In this document: one piece after another, positions 44,263 to 53,450 of the stretch
Position numbering within the stretch: the first letter of the stretch is position 1
Layout of the letters: each line of letters starts with the position of its first letter
From: Candidatus Bathyarchaeota archaeon
GTDB lineage: Archaea; Thermoproteota; Bathyarchaeia; Bathyarchaeales; Bathycorpusculaceae
Length of the DNA: 59,611 nt
Direction: 5' to 3'
Assembly (NCBI GenBank): GCA_003151735.1
Contig: PLYI01000103.1
Coordinates: 1-59,611 of the forward strand
Made by a program: the position numbers and the translations under genes
The notes under the pieces: generated by a model
The model's input: only the letters and a program-made list of their open reading frames with translations
Databases searched by the model: none
Told to the model about the DNA's origin: nothing

Positions 44263-44446
44263 AATTAATCCTCCCTAACCTGAAAGATTTTTTTTCTCTT
44301 TATTTGGTAAACCTTCAAAAATTCCTAAAAAACGGTAACAAAGCTCTAAATTCCATTTCCAATAGTTCAGGTCTCATTTTGGGGTTAACTTATTTAGGTA
44401 GGTTTGGCTTTTAACCAGAAACATTCCAATTTACAGAGGAACTTGT

Positions 44447-45229
44447 ATGTCTAAAGCTAAGGTTGGCGTTTCAATGCTCTATTGCTTGGGTGAACCATTC
44501 AACAGGATGGTTAAGCGCTTAGGCACTATGGATACTAAGTACATTGAGATTTTGGATGACGGCACCTACGACCTAAACAAACCACGCATCGCGGTTCTGA
44601 AGGAAGCCGCCAAATCCTACAGTTTAGAGTACTCTTTGCATGCGCCGTTTGCTGACATCAACATTGCCTCGCCCATCAAATCCCTCTTAGCCGCCTCAAT
44701 GAAGCGCCTCAAACAATCCCTTCAAAACGCCAGCGCAATGGACGCTAAACTCTGGGTTTTCCATCCGGGGCAACGAACAGGTATCGGGCAATTCTATCCT
44801 GGAGCTGACTTCAGGCAGATGTGCCAAAGCATCCAGGAACTCTACAAGGACGCAGAGGAATACGGCGTAAACATTGCGTTAGAGAATCTACCCGCGAAAT
44901 ACTGGTTTTTAATGAATACTCCTGAAGAGTTCATGCGGATGTACAAGGAAACCAACCTCCCAGTCGGCATCACCATGGATCTTGGCCACGCCAACTTAGA
45001 GCAGCAAATTCAGCCTTTCTTCAACCTGCTCGCCGACAAAATCGTCCATGTCCACGCCAGCGACAACGACGGCGCAGACGACCAGCACTTCGGCATAGGC
45101 GAAGGCAACATCGACTGGAACTGGTTTGCGCAAACCCTAAAGAAAAACGGCTACGACAAAAGTGTTATAGTCGAATCTATGACCCACGTTTCCGAGAGTA
45201 TCCATAAACTAAAGCAGCTACTCGCTTAG
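44447..45229 (+). CDS. Sugar phosphate isomerase/epimerase-like TIM barrel
   Basis: The 260-residue protein has the AP endonuclease 2/xylose isomerase barrel pattern: SLHAPFADINIASP, LWVFHPGQRTG, VNIALENLPAKYW, GITMDLGHANLE, VHVHASDNDGADDQHFGIGE and KSVIVESM. The His, Glu and Asp residues at strand ends would bind a divalent metal. The substrate, sugar or nucleic acid, cannot be decided. ATG after GAGG. It overlaps the convergent rnz gene by 12 bp. Confidence 0.83.
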   Translation: MSKAKVGVSMLYCLGEPFNRMVKRLGTMDTKYIEILDDGTYDLNKPRIAVLKEAAKSYSLEYSLHAPFADINIASPIKSLLAASMKRLKQSLQNASAMDAKLWVFHPGQRTGIGQFYPGADFRQMCQSIQELYKDAEEYGVNIALENLPAKYWFLMNTPEEFMRMYKETNLPVGITMDLGHANLEQQIQPFFNLLADKIVHVHASDNDGADDQHFGIGEGNIDWNWFAQTLKKNGYDKSVIVESMTHVSESIHKLKQLLA

Positions 45230-46138
45230 CGGCAGTTCCAATTCCATAAAGTCTTCTGCTAGTACGCTGTTGGCGAAGGTTTTTTTGGCTTGTTCCAAAA
45301 GTAGACCCGCGTTTGGGTAACGTGCGCTGATGTGTGACAACGCCAACTGTTTTGCTCCAGCTGCTTTTGCTTGTTGGGCTGCTTGAGTTGGTGTTGAATG
45401 CCCATCTAAAGCCGCCTTCTTAGTGAGTGAATCGTCAAATGTGCAGTCATGAATAACCAAATCTGCACCCTCCGCGAATTTGGCGAACGATTCAAACGGT
45501 TTAGTGTCGCCCGTGTAAACGATTTTGCGTCCAGGCCGCATCGGACCCATCACGTCACCAGGTTTAACTACCTTGCCATCCGCCAAAGTGACTTCTTCGC
45601 CGCCCTGCAGCTTAGACCACAACTCACCCGCCGCAACCCCCAGCGCCAACGCCTTTTTGGGGTAAAACTTGCCTGGACGCGGCTTCTCCACAAACGCGAA
45701 AGCGTAACTTTCTACGGCATGGTTAGATTTTTTGGTAATGATGGTGTATTCTTCTTCCTCGCAAACTACGCCTTCAGATAGGATTTCGCTGATTTCTACG
45801 GGGAATGTTAAGCCGAAGTTAAGTGTTTCTTTGGTGCAGACAAGAAAATCCTTCAATCCAACTGGACCGTAAACCTGAACCGGTTCTTTTCTATCCATTA
45901 GAGCCATCGTCTGCAGAAGTCCGGGCAAACCCAACACATGGTCGCCATGCAAGTGAGTTATGAAAACCTTCATTTTTCTGTGAAAACTAACTTTCGCCTG
46001 CATCATTTGTCGCTGCACGTTTTCGCCGCAGTCAAACATCCATTGGTCCCGCGGACACTGAACCACAACCGACGGCAAACTCCGTTTCAACGTTGGTACA
46101 CTGCCGCTTGTTCCCAAAAACACCACACGAATACTCAT
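45218..46138 (-). CDS. rnz: Ribonuclease Z
   Basis: The 306-residue protein has the beta-lactamase motif THLHGDHVLGLPGLLQTM, the conserved N-terminal FLGTSGSVPTLKRSLPSV, KIVYTGDTKPF and HDCTF, with a late ALSHISARYP. It trims the 3' end of pre-tRNAs. Start codon overlaps the stop of the upstream THUMP methyltransferase (4 bp), so the three minus-strand genes prs, trm and rnz are one operon. Confidence 0.93.
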   Translation of the reverse strand: MSIRVVFLGTSGSVPTLKRSLPSVVVQCPRDQWMFDCGENVQRQMMQAKVSFHRKMKVFITHLHGDHVLGLPGLLQTMALMDRKEPVQVYGPVGLKDFLVCTKETLNFGLTFPVEISEILSEGVVCEEEEYTIITKKSNHAVESYAFAFVEKPRPGKFYPKKALALGVAAGELWSKLQGGEEVTLADGKVVKPGDVMGPMRPGRKIVYTGDTKPFESFAKFAEGADLVIHDCTFDDSLTKKAALDGHSTPTQAAQQAKAAGAKQLALSHISARYPNAGLLLEQAKKTFANSVLAEDFMELELPLSE

Positions 46139-47181
46139 GCTGTCACCTTTTCGAACACCGCAATCTCCCGCGTCAAGCTCCTATGAACGTAGGCAAAGTG
46201 TGATTCTACATGCCGATAGCCCAACTCGGTGCCAAGGCGCGATATGTTTAATGTTTTAGGTGAAGCTATACAAATCCGTTGCCATGCACCCAGTAACTCC
46301 AGCGATGAGGTTAAGACGTCTTGGACTAGCTGTTTGGTGGTGGATTTGAGTGTGCTTGATGAGCGGCCGTATGGTGGGTCAGTGACTACGCAGTCAACTT
46401 TGAAAAACGGAGGTTTTCTTGAATCCGCCAACACAAGCCCCTCCGCGGTTATATTGAAGAAACGCAGGTTTTTTCGTGTTCCCAAAATCATTCGTCTCTG
46501 AGCATCCACCCCGACTGCGCGACAGCCGATGTAGGCGGCTTCGATAAGTGAGGTGCCTGTGCCGCAGAAAGGGTCCAGCACCAACGATTCAGCTTTGGCA
46601 TGCGCTAAATTTACCATGCAACGCGCCATCTTCGAGGGCATAGCCGAGGGATGGAAGAAGGGTTTCTTGCGTGGTCTGCGTTCAGAGAAGGTTTTGCTGG
46701 TTATGTCGGTGAGTTTTAAGCCTAAAATGAGTTTTTCGTCTGTTATTATGCCTATAAAGGTTTTATCTGGGTTTTTTAGGCTTACTTTAGTGCCTTCAGT
46801 GCCATTTAGGATTTGCGCGCCCAGTTGTCCTTCAAGCACCATGGTGTTTAGGGCTTGGTCAGCGAAGTTTTTTATGCGGTTTATCCGTACAACAAAGCTT
46901 TGGCCAGGCTTAAGCACAGCTTTGAAATCTGTTTCTGCTGCTGCATTTGCGATGTCATCGTGGTTTGCGTTTGACACGAAAAGCTCCAAGGCACAAACCC
47001 GCGTGTACGCCGAGCGAACCTGAACCGTTTGGACGCTGCCGAGTTCCGCTGTCAACCGCAGCACCTGATCAAACTCTTGCGCGCTATCATAACTATAGCC
47101 TTCGGCTTCCAGAATTGCTTTAACCTCGGCGGCTGGCAGCGACTTGTTCTCGCCTGACAGCAAAAAGAAGAGTTTAGGCAC
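46135..47181 (-). CDS. tRNA (guanine-N2)-methyltransferase, TrmG10 type
   Basis: The 348-residue protein has an N-terminal THUMP region (about 50-160) and a C-terminal Rossmann methyltransferase domain with LVLDPFCGTGTSLIEAAYIG (SAM loop) and TDPPYGRSS (motif IV, the N-methylation signature). It fits archaeal TrmG10, which makes m2G or m22G at position 10 of tRNA. Overlaps prs by one base and rnz by four. Confidence 0.9.
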   Translation of the reverse strand: MPKLFFLLSGENKSLPAAEVKAILEAEGYSYDSAQEFDQVLRLTAELGSVQTVQVRSAYTRVCALELFVSNANHDDIANAAAETDFKAVLKPGQSFVVRINRIKNFADQALNTMVLEGQLGAQILNGTEGTKVSLKNPDKTFIGIITDEKLILGLKLTDITSKTFSERRPRKKPFFHPSAMPSKMARCMVNLAHAKAESLVLDPFCGTGTSLIEAAYIGCRAVGVDAQRRMILGTRKNLRFFNITAEGLVLADSRKPPFFKVDCVVTDPPYGRSSSTLKSTTKQLVQDVLTSSLELLGAWQRICIASPKTLNISRLGTELGYRHVESHFAYVHRSLTREIAVFEKVTA

Positions 47182-48062
47182 TATTTCTGCGCCTTAAGCT
47201 CTTTACTAATCAGCGGCGCCAACGAAACCTTGCTGACGCTTCCGGGGACGCTGTCGGTGCCAACGATTTCCTCCACGCCAGCATCCAAAATGTGCTTCTC
47301 CGCATCGCCAATCAGCAACCCGTGGACGCACGCGCAGAAAACATGTTTAGCGCCCTGTTCGCGTAGAATTTTTGCTGCGCCCACTATGGTGCCGCCTGTG
47401 CTGATGATGTCGTCGAGGATTATGACGGTTTGATCCTTCACGTTCAAGCCTTCAGCGGTTTGCCTAGTTTGTCCAGTGTAACGGTCACGCACCTTATCCA
47501 AATGCCCCGCGCCGCCGTCTAAAACCTCCTGTGCCTGCTCAGCAATGTACATGGCGCCTTTGTCGGGTGAGAGCGCGAATGCGCCTTTGTGGCCTTTCTG
47601 CACAAAATACTCTGCCAACAAGGGAATGGCGCTCAACGTTTTGGCTGGGAAGGGGAACTGTTTGAGTGTTGGTTCCGAGTGAACATTAACAGTTATTAAC
47701 TCGTCGATTCCTGCAGCTTTGAGCATGCGCGCTATGGTTTCAACGCTTATGCCTTCGCCTGACAGGAACATTTTGTCTTGCCGAGCATACGCCAAATAAG
47801 GCACAACAGCGGTGACTTTGCTTGCGCCCGCACGTTTAGCTGCGTCAGCCATGAAAGCCAACTGAAAAAGCCTGCCATCCTGCATCGGAGGACACGTTGT
47901 CTGCACAACAGCTACAGTTTCACCTTGCACGCTGCCTTCCAAACGAACATAGGATTCTCCGTCAGGAAAAATCTTCGATGCTACTGGAACATTTGGGTAA
48001 CCTGTTAGGACTGAGATTTTTTCAGCTAGTGCTTTGGACGCTGGACCAGAGATAACCTTCAT
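47181..48062 (-). CDS. prs: Ribose-phosphate pyrophosphokinase
   Basis: The 293-residue protein has the PRPP synthetase features: FPDGESYVRLEGSVQG, VVPYLAYARQDKMFLSGE, LSPDKGAMYIAEQA and the PRPP loop QTVIILDDIISTGGTIVGAA. It makes PRPP from ribose 5-phosphate and ATP, feeding pyrE in this window. First gene of the prs-trmG10-rnz operon. Confidence 0.94.
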   Translation of the reverse strand: MKVISGPASKALAEKISVLTGYPNVPVASKIFPDGESYVRLEGSVQGETVAVVQTTCPPMQDGRLFQLAFMADAAKRAGASKVTAVVPYLAYARQDKMFLSGEGISVETIARMLKAAGIDELITVNVHSEPTLKQFPFPAKTLSAIPLLAEYFVQKGHKGAFALSPDKGAMYIAEQAQEVLDGGAGHLDKVRDRYTGQTRQTAEGLNVKDQTVIILDDIISTGGTIVGAAKILREQGAKHVFCACVHGLLIGDAEKHILDAGVEEIVGTDSVPGSVSKVSLAPLISKELKAQK

Positions 48063-48189
48063 TATTTGTTTCCTCTTTGCTTTAGAAATGCTGGTTTAAG
48101 TTTTAAGGCTTATCTTTATCTTATTCCTTTACGAATGCGTAACAGTTTTAAGTGTAACCTATTTTTTCTTTGCAAAGGATTGAACTGCA

Positions 48190-48975
48190 ATGGATACTTG
48201 GCGTTTATTTCCGTTAGAAACCAACAATGCTTTCATGAACATGGCAATCGACGAAGCAATTTTAAATGCGCGAATCACTGGTGAGGTTCCGAATACTCTG
48301 CGGTTTTATCGTTGGCAGCCCTCCGCCGTGAGCATCGGCAAAAACCAGAACCCAGAGGCTGAGATTTACCTTGACGCCTGCAAACAGCTGGGCGTTGATG
48401 TTGTTAGGCGCATCAGCGGCGGCGGCACAGTCTACCATGACTATGAGGGCGAAGTTACCTACAGTGTGGTTGCCAAAGCATCAGATATGGGCACCGCGGA
48501 CATAGCCACCGTTTACTTGAAGATTTACGAGGCAATAACCGACGCGCTTCGCCTATTAGGGATAACATCCGATTTCAGCGGCGGAGACGCAAAAAACTGC
48601 CCAAACCTAACTGTTAAAGGCAAAAAAATCTCGGGCAGCAGCCAAACCATCACACACAGCGTCGTCCTCCAACATGGTACGATACTGGTAAATGTTGATT
48701 TGCCAAGGATGTTCCAACTTATCAAATTCAAAGATCTTACTTGCACCTTAGCCGCCGACATTGGGAAACGCAAAATCACAAGCATCCAAAACGAACTGGC
48801 CCACAGAGTATCCCCTGACACAGTTGCCAATGCACTTGCACAGGGATTCAAGGCAATTTTGAAAATTCAGCTTGAACCCAGTCAATTAACATCTAAAGAA
48901 ATTGAAGTGGCAGAAAAGCTCTGTAAAGAAAAATATTCAACAAAAGAATGGAATTTCAGCGGAAAAACCGTTTAA
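48190..48975 (+). CDS. Lipoate-protein ligase A family protein
   Basis: The 261-residue protein has the lipoate/biotin ligase fold: LETNNAFMNMAIDEAIL, FYRWQPSAVSIGKNQNPEAE, VVRRISGGGTVYHDYEGEV, DAKNCPNLTVKGKKISGSSQ and LQHGTILVNVD. Archaeal LplA of this length often needs a separate small LplB; none is next door. It attaches lipoate or a related acid to acceptor proteins. It converges on cysS with a 4-bp overlap. Confidence 0.88.
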   Translation: MDTWRLFPLETNNAFMNMAIDEAILNARITGEVPNTLRFYRWQPSAVSIGKNQNPEAEIYLDACKQLGVDVVRRISGGGTVYHDYEGEVTYSVVAKASDMGTADIATVYLKIYEAITDALRLLGITSDFSGGDAKNCPNLTVKGKKISGSSQTITHSVVLQHGTILVNVDLPRMFQLIKFKDLTCTLAADIGKRKITSIQNELAHRVSPDTVANALAQGFKAILKIQLEPSQLTSKEIEVAEKLCKEKYSTKEWNFSGKTV

Positions 48976-50373
48976 GCCCTCTCTTTATGCCACCGCACAC
49001 CCTGCGCCGTGTCCTCAAGCACAATGCCCATGGCCTTAAGCTGTGCTCTTATGGCATCGGCTTCTTTCCAGTTCTTGGCTTTGCGGGCTTCCTCACGCTT
49101 CTGCACCAGCCCGTCAATATCTGCAGGCAAGGCTTCTTCAACTTCCACCATACCAACCACGCCTAAAACGGCATCAAACTTCATCATCAAACCGCCAATT
49201 TCAGCCGCCTCCGCCCTACTCACGATATTAGCATCCAGCAAATTGTTTATTTCACGCACAAAGTCAAAAAGCGACGCCAACGCGATTCCAATGTTTAAGT
49301 CATCATCCATCGAACCAGCAAAACATGCCTCAGCCTTCGCAGTGAAAGTCGCGACTTTGCCACCGCTTTCTTTACCGTCGGTATCATGTAAGCGCCGAAC
49401 AAAATTCCTCAGCCTATCAACTGCGCCTTTGGCAGCTTCTAAACCCTCAAAGGTGAAGTTGAACTGCTGCCGATAATGCGTCGACATTAACAGGTACCTG
49501 ATGACAATCGGATCATATCTCTTAGCCAGCAGGTCGCGAAGCGTGTAAAAGTTACCGAGGCTTTTGGACATTTTTTTTCCTTCAACCTGCAAATGCTCAT
49601 TGTGTAGCCAGTAATTCACGAATTTCTTGCCCGTTGCTGCTTCGCTCTGCGCAATTTCGTTTTCATGATGAGGGAACATGTTGTCGACTCCGCCGCAGTG
49701 GATGTCGAAGCTTTCGCCCAGATACTTCATGCTCATCGCAGAGCATTCAATATGCCAGCCTGGTCTACCCTTACCCAATTCCGTCTCCCAAAACACGTCG
49801 CCGTCCTCAGGCATCCACGCTTTCCAAAGGGCAAAGTCATGAGCTTCCTCCTTTGCGTATTCGTCTTGGCTTACCCTTGCGCCTGCCTTGAGTTCGTCAA
49901 CTTTTATTTTTGATAGTTTGCCGTAATCTGCAAACTTGCAGACGCCATAATAAATTGAGCCGTCTTCGCCTCGGTAAGCAATGTCTTTAGCCATCAAAGT
50001 CTTGATTAAAGTAACCATTTCCGGGATGTGGTCAGTGGCTTTGGGGTAAACGTCTGCGGACTCTATGTTTAGGGCTTTAATGTCTTCAAAAAAAGCTTTG
50101 ACATAGAAATCTGTAAACTCTCGAAGCGGAACACCCTGTTTTTGGCTGCCGTTAATGGTCTTGTCGTCAATATCGGTCAAGTTCATAACATGAGTGACCT
50201 TGAAGCCACGCTGAATCAGCCAACGTTTAAGCAAGTCCTCAAACAGAAACGCCCTAAAATTCCCAATATGCGCAAAATCATAAACCGTGGGACCACATGT
50301 GTACATTTTTACTTTGCCTGCTTCCAACGGTTTGAACGCTTCTTTTCTGCGTGTTAAGGTATTAAAAAAGCAA
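48972..50373 (-). CDS. cysS: Cysteinyl-tRNA synthetase, N-terminal frame shifted at an A6 run
   Basis: The main frame (48972-50327) carries YTCGPTVYDFAHIGNFRAFL, the zinc ligands including HIECSAMS and HHENEIAQSE, KMSKS as GKKMSKSLGNF, and the anticodon domain. Conserved N-terminal residues FNTLTRRKEAFKPL lie upstream of the first in-frame start (TTG 50327). No ATG, GTG or TTG precedes them in frame, but a TTG at 50373 does if one base is removed from the A6 run at 50364-50369. That gives MLFNTLTRRKEAFKPL, the normal CysRS start and about 466 residues. It is either a sequencing error or a non-canonical start. The gene follows hicBA by 20 bp. Confidence 0.9.
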
Positions 50374-50392
50374 ATACTTGATTGAGTCGTAG

Positions 50393-50626
50393 TTATTTCT
50401 CCTTTAATAGTTTGAGGAATTTTTCTCGATTTATCCCAGCTTCTCTTAGTATCGCTCTGAGTAATCCCGGTTTAATGTCTTTTCCTGGATGCATGGGTAT
50501 TACTATTCTATTTTTTTCTTTATTAATCAGAATGATGTGCGAGCCTTTTTTGCGGATAACTTGGAAGCCTTCCTTTTCAAGAATTTTAATTAACCAATTG
50601 GAGTTTATCGGCGGAATTTTAGGCAA
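50393..50626 (-). CDS. hicA: HicA-type mRNA interferase toxin
   Basis: The 77-residue protein has the HicA/YcfA double-stranded RNA-binding fold: NWLIKILEKEGFQVIRKKGS, HIIL with the catalytic His, IVIPMHPGKDIKPGLLRAIL and REAGINREKFLKLL. It would cleave mRNA when free. The start overlaps the hicB stop by 8 bp. It lies directly before cysS on the same strand. Confidence 0.88.
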   Translation of the reverse strand: MPKIPPINSNWLIKILEKEGFQVIRKKGSHIILINKEKNRIVIPMHPGKDIKPGLLRAILREAGINREKFLKLLKEK

Positions 50627-50858
50627 GTGCCTTCACTTTTTGTATGCCCACGACTTTTTCTTTCAGCAAGTCTTTTCTTTCCTGCGGCGTTAAAGTTTCC
50701 CAATAAAGATCTATTGCTTCTTTCACGTTTTCCAAAACCTCCGATAAAGTATCGCCTTGGGTATGACATCCCGGCAGGGCAGGTACTATTGCTACGTAGC
50801 CGCCCGTTTCGTCCTCAAGAAGCACTACATCGAAGTCACGCATCAAATTCGCCAACAT
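50619..50858 (-). CDS. hicB: HicB-type antitoxin
   Basis: The start is at 50858 or 50843 (MRDFDVVLLED); the longer open frame to 50927 lacks a ribosome site. The product of 75-80 residues has the partially degraded RNase H fold of HicB: DFDVVLLEDETGGYVAIVPA, LPGCHTQGDTLSEVLENVKE and AIDLYWETLTPQ. It neutralises the HicA toxin encoded next. No separate C-terminal DNA-binding domain is present, so repression may need another factor. Confidence 0.87.
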   Translation of the reverse strand: MLANLMRDFDVVLLEDETGGYVAIVPALPGCHTQGDTLSEVLENVKEAIDLYWETLTPQERKDLLKEKVVGIQKVKALA

Positions 50859-51139
50859 GCTAAAGAGAAGAGGTGCATATAAAAATTCTGATAAATTGAA
50901 ATTCCCCGTACTTGCTTGCAGGATCAATTTTCTGCCCGAACAAAATGCAAGAGCCGAAATTATTTAAGCATTCATGTCGGTTGTTGCACAAAAAATTTTT
51001 GTGTTAGCTGCCAATGACCTGGCGTTCCAAAAAAGAATTTATCCAAAAGCAGGCGTCTGATGACAAAAAATGTAAAACCTGAGCTAATAAAAAATAAAGA
51101 AAAAGATTGTTAAATTGGTAAAGATGTTAGCTTAAAAGC

Positions 51140-51283
51140 TTAATATCTTCGTGGAGGTCTTCGTTTTGCGTAGCATTCTCGGCAATATACTGGCCTGCTT
51201 CCGTCTGGTTTGAATGGAACATCGCATTCTTTTCCGCAGTCTGCGCAGGTTGCCTTATGCATCTCTTTGTTACCGTATGACAT
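51140..51283 (-). CDS. Small CxxC-x17-CxxC zinc-ribbon protein
   Basis: A 47-residue protein (ATG at 51283): MSYGNKEMHKATCADCGKEC, DVPFKPDGSRPVYCRECYAK and RRPPRRY. C13/C16 and C34/C37 are separated by exactly 17 residues, the CxxC-x17-CxxC domain widespread in archaea and bacteria. The basic Arg-rich tail suggests nucleic-acid contact. Its role is unknown. It is convergent with nothing and transcribed separately, with a T-rich region upstream. Confidence 0.72.
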   Translation of the reverse strand: MSYGNKEMHKATCADCGKECDVPFKPDGSRPVYCRECYAKRRPPRRY

Positions 51284-51428
51284 TTCTATTTTTCACTTCC
51301 TTTTTTTACTTTTGCAAATTGCTTTGCACGCTTGTGTAATGTGGAGGTTGCTATAAAGTGTATCCGTTGACTAACAAATTAAGCACCTTCAATAGAGGCT
51401 TTTTCTTTTGATCGAGGGTTTTTCGATA

Positions 51429-52724
51429 CTATTTTTCGATTACTTCGCCTTTTAGGTAGGTTGTTGAAGCCTCAACGACCTTAACTCGCAAGGTTTTACC
51501 AAGTAAATTATCCTCGCTTTTGAAGGCTATTGGCCTGTAAGCGAAGTTGCGTCCAACCCAGGAACCCTCAACCTTGCCTTTCTCGTCAACAAGCATTTCT
51601 CCGGTCCAGCCGACCCACCGCAGGTTCCGTTTAGCCGAAAGTCGCTTCACCAACTCGGCAGTGACTGTGCTTCTGCGTTTGGTTTCTTCCTTATTCACCA
51701 AGCCCACCTTCATTTTGGCAGCTACGGTTTTGGGACGCGCAAAAAACTTAGAAACGTTAACTACATCAGGCTTAACTTCGTCTAACAGCTTAAGAGTATT
51801 CTCGAAAGCTTCCTCCGTTTCACCTGGAAAACCAACTATAACGTCTGTTGCCAGCGTTAACTGGGGAAAGTCATTTCTGAATGTATTCACGATGCCTTTG
51901 AACTCAGATGCTGTGTAGATCCTTCGCATATATTGGAGCACCGTGTCATCGCCGCTTTGCACGGGCAGGTGCAGGAACTTGAAGATTTTTGGGCTATTAA
52001 AAGCGGTAATCAGTCGGCTTTGCATTTCGGTTACCAAGTTAGGCGTCATCATGCCAACTCTGACGCGGAAATCCCCCTCTAAACCACATAGCGCTGTCAA
52101 CAACTCCGCAAGGTCAATGCCTAAATCCCTTCCGAAAGAGGCTGTGTCCTGCGAAGTAATCCAGAACTCTTTGGCGCCAGCAGCATAATCACTTTGCACA
52201 CGATCAACAACCTCTTTGATACTGTAGCTTCGCAGATGTCCGCGTGCAAAAACGACACAGCAATAAGAACAGGAACCTAAACAACCATAGTTTATCGGTA
52301 CCACGCTTACGTTGGGGTTGGAAATGTGCCTTGGAAGATTCAGCAACGGCTTGTTTTTGGCTGCGGCTAAATCAATGACTTTCTCGCCAGCTAAAACCCG
52401 CGTAACTACTTCGACAATTTCTTTACCTACAGCTGGACCAACCGCGCCGTCAAAGTGTGCTTCGCGGCATAAACGTTCAAAACTTATCTTGGTCAAACAG
52501 CCTGCGACCACGATTTTTTTGTCTTTTGGAGCGTGTTTTATGGCATCTATTATGCGATTTTCTGTTGGTCCTTTAACTGCACAAGTATTGTAGATTATCA
52601 AGTCTGCTTCTGGTTCTGAGTTGGCTATTTGGAATCCTGCTTGTGCTAAGCAACCGGCTAAGACTTCGCCGTCTGCTGTGTTGGAGGAGCAGCCAAAGTT
52701 TTTGACGAAAACCCGCTTGACCAT
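51429..52724 (-). CDS. tRNA t6A37 methylthiotransferase (MtaB/CDKAL1 type)
   Basis: The 431-residue protein has an N-terminal UPF0004 domain (NFGCSSNTADGEVLAGCL, NTCAVKGPTENRI), the radical SAM cluster CLGSCSYCCVVFARG and a C-terminal TRAM domain (about 365-431). It adds a methylthio group to t6A at tRNA position 37. The gene is alone and divergent from the RHH operon. Confidence 0.93.
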   Translation of the reverse strand: MVKRVFVKNFGCSSNTADGEVLAGCLAQAGFQIANSEPEADLIIYNTCAVKGPTENRIIDAIKHAPKDKKIVVAGCLTKISFERLCREAHFDGAVGPAVGKEIVEVVTRVLAGEKVIDLAAAKNKPLLNLPRHISNPNVSVVPINYGCLGSCSYCCVVFARGHLRSYSIKEVVDRVQSDYAAGAKEFWITSQDTASFGRDLGIDLAELLTALCGLEGDFRVRVGMMTPNLVTEMQSRLITAFNSPKIFKFLHLPVQSGDDTVLQYMRRIYTASEFKGIVNTFRNDFPQLTLATDVIVGFPGETEEAFENTLKLLDEVKPDVVNVSKFFARPKTVAAKMKVGLVNKEETKRRSTVTAELVKRLSAKRNLRWVGWTGEMLVDEKGKVEGSWVGRNFAYRPIAFKSEDNLLGKTLRVKVVEASTTYLKGEVIEK

Positions 52725-52853
52725 GGTTTATTCGCAGGTTAGTTGCTTCAACAAGGAATAAAAACGTAGTCCTTGATGTGACTGAATTGACAGATACCTG
52801 CACTATCTATGTTCTAACCTTTAAAAGGAGTTGGACGAACATGTTATAGGCAT

Positions 52854-52877
52854 ATGTGCCACATGATATATAGAAGT
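52854..52877 (+). promoter_or_regulatory. Operator and TATA box of the RHH operon
   Basis: ATGTG-C-CACAT (52854-52864) is a perfect palindrome placed right before a TATA box GATATATAG (52865-52873). The start codon of the RHH gene is about 60 bp downstream. An RHH repressor binding its own promoter would explain the site. Confidence 0.5.
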
Positions 52878-52933
52878 ATAACCAAGAATACATGCTTTAG
52901 TTATCTATTCACCCGCAAGGGAGAAAAATCCCT

Positions 52934-53089
52934 ATGAAACTAATAACTCTGTATCTGCCTGAAACGTATATAAAAGCTTTGGACCAGTTGGTCGGCGAAC
53001 GGTTCTATCCAAACCGTGCCGAAGCCATCCGAGTCGCAATCCGAGACTTAATCAGTGCTGAAGTTTGGAGGCGCAAAGGCGTTGACTAA
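52934..53089 (+). CDS. Ribbon-helix-helix transcriptional regulator
   Basis: A 51-residue protein: MKLITLYLPETYIKALDQLV, GERFYPNRAEAIRVAIRDLI and SAEVWRRKGVD. The strand LITLYLPE, the turn and the helix with SRSEAIR-like NRAEAIRVAIRD are typical of the CopG/Arc fold. GGGAG lies upstream. Its last codons overlap the start of the next gene (TTGACTAA), so the two are translationally coupled. Confidence 0.82.
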   Translation: MKLITLYLPETYIKALDQLVGERFYPNRAEAIRVAIRDLISAEVWRRKGVD

Positions 53090-53369
53090 ACACTTACACG
53101 AAGACGCCTTGAAGATTCCTCTCTCGCTTGAGTGCGCCAAAATTGAAGTTACCCCAAAAATCATCGATAACACCATGGTGCTTAGCGCACCCAGCATAAT
53201 GCCCAAGGCCAAAGGCAAAATGAAAAATAGGATGGTTAAAGCTAAAGTGACAATTAAAAAAACCCGTTTAGATAAAGCAACAAGTCACCTCTACGACCTT
53301 GAAGACAGCTGTGGACCCGAAAAACCGTTAAACATCGATTTCGGCCTCTACCAGATGGAAGAAATCTAA
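53082..53369 (+). CDS. Hypothetical protein coupled to the RHH regulator
   Basis: TTG at 53082 lies ten bases after GGAGG inside the end of the RHH gene. The 95-residue product reads HEDALKIPLSLECAKIEVTP, IIDNTMVLSAPSIMPKAKGK, then VKAKVTIKKTRLDKATSHLY and ends near EEI. It is mixed alpha/beta with a basic middle. No family is recognised. Overlap with a DNA-binding protein gene suggests a joint role, either regulation or an effector for it. Confidence 0.6.
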   Translation: MTKHLHEDALKIPLSLECAKIEVTPKIIDNTMVLSAPSIMPKAKGKMKNRMVKAKVTIKKTRLDKATSHLYDLEDSCGPEKPLNIDFGLYQMEEI

Positions 53370-53450
53370 ACTTTCTTCCCCATTTTTTGATTTAAATTTT
53401 TAGTGTCTTTTGGAAAAAGCTATTATTCTTAAGAAACCGATTCTTTTTGC

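Noticed and set aside
44268..44376. ACCTGAA/TTCAGGT inverted repeat
   Set aside because: Only seven pairs across a loop of more than 80 bases, with no further structure.
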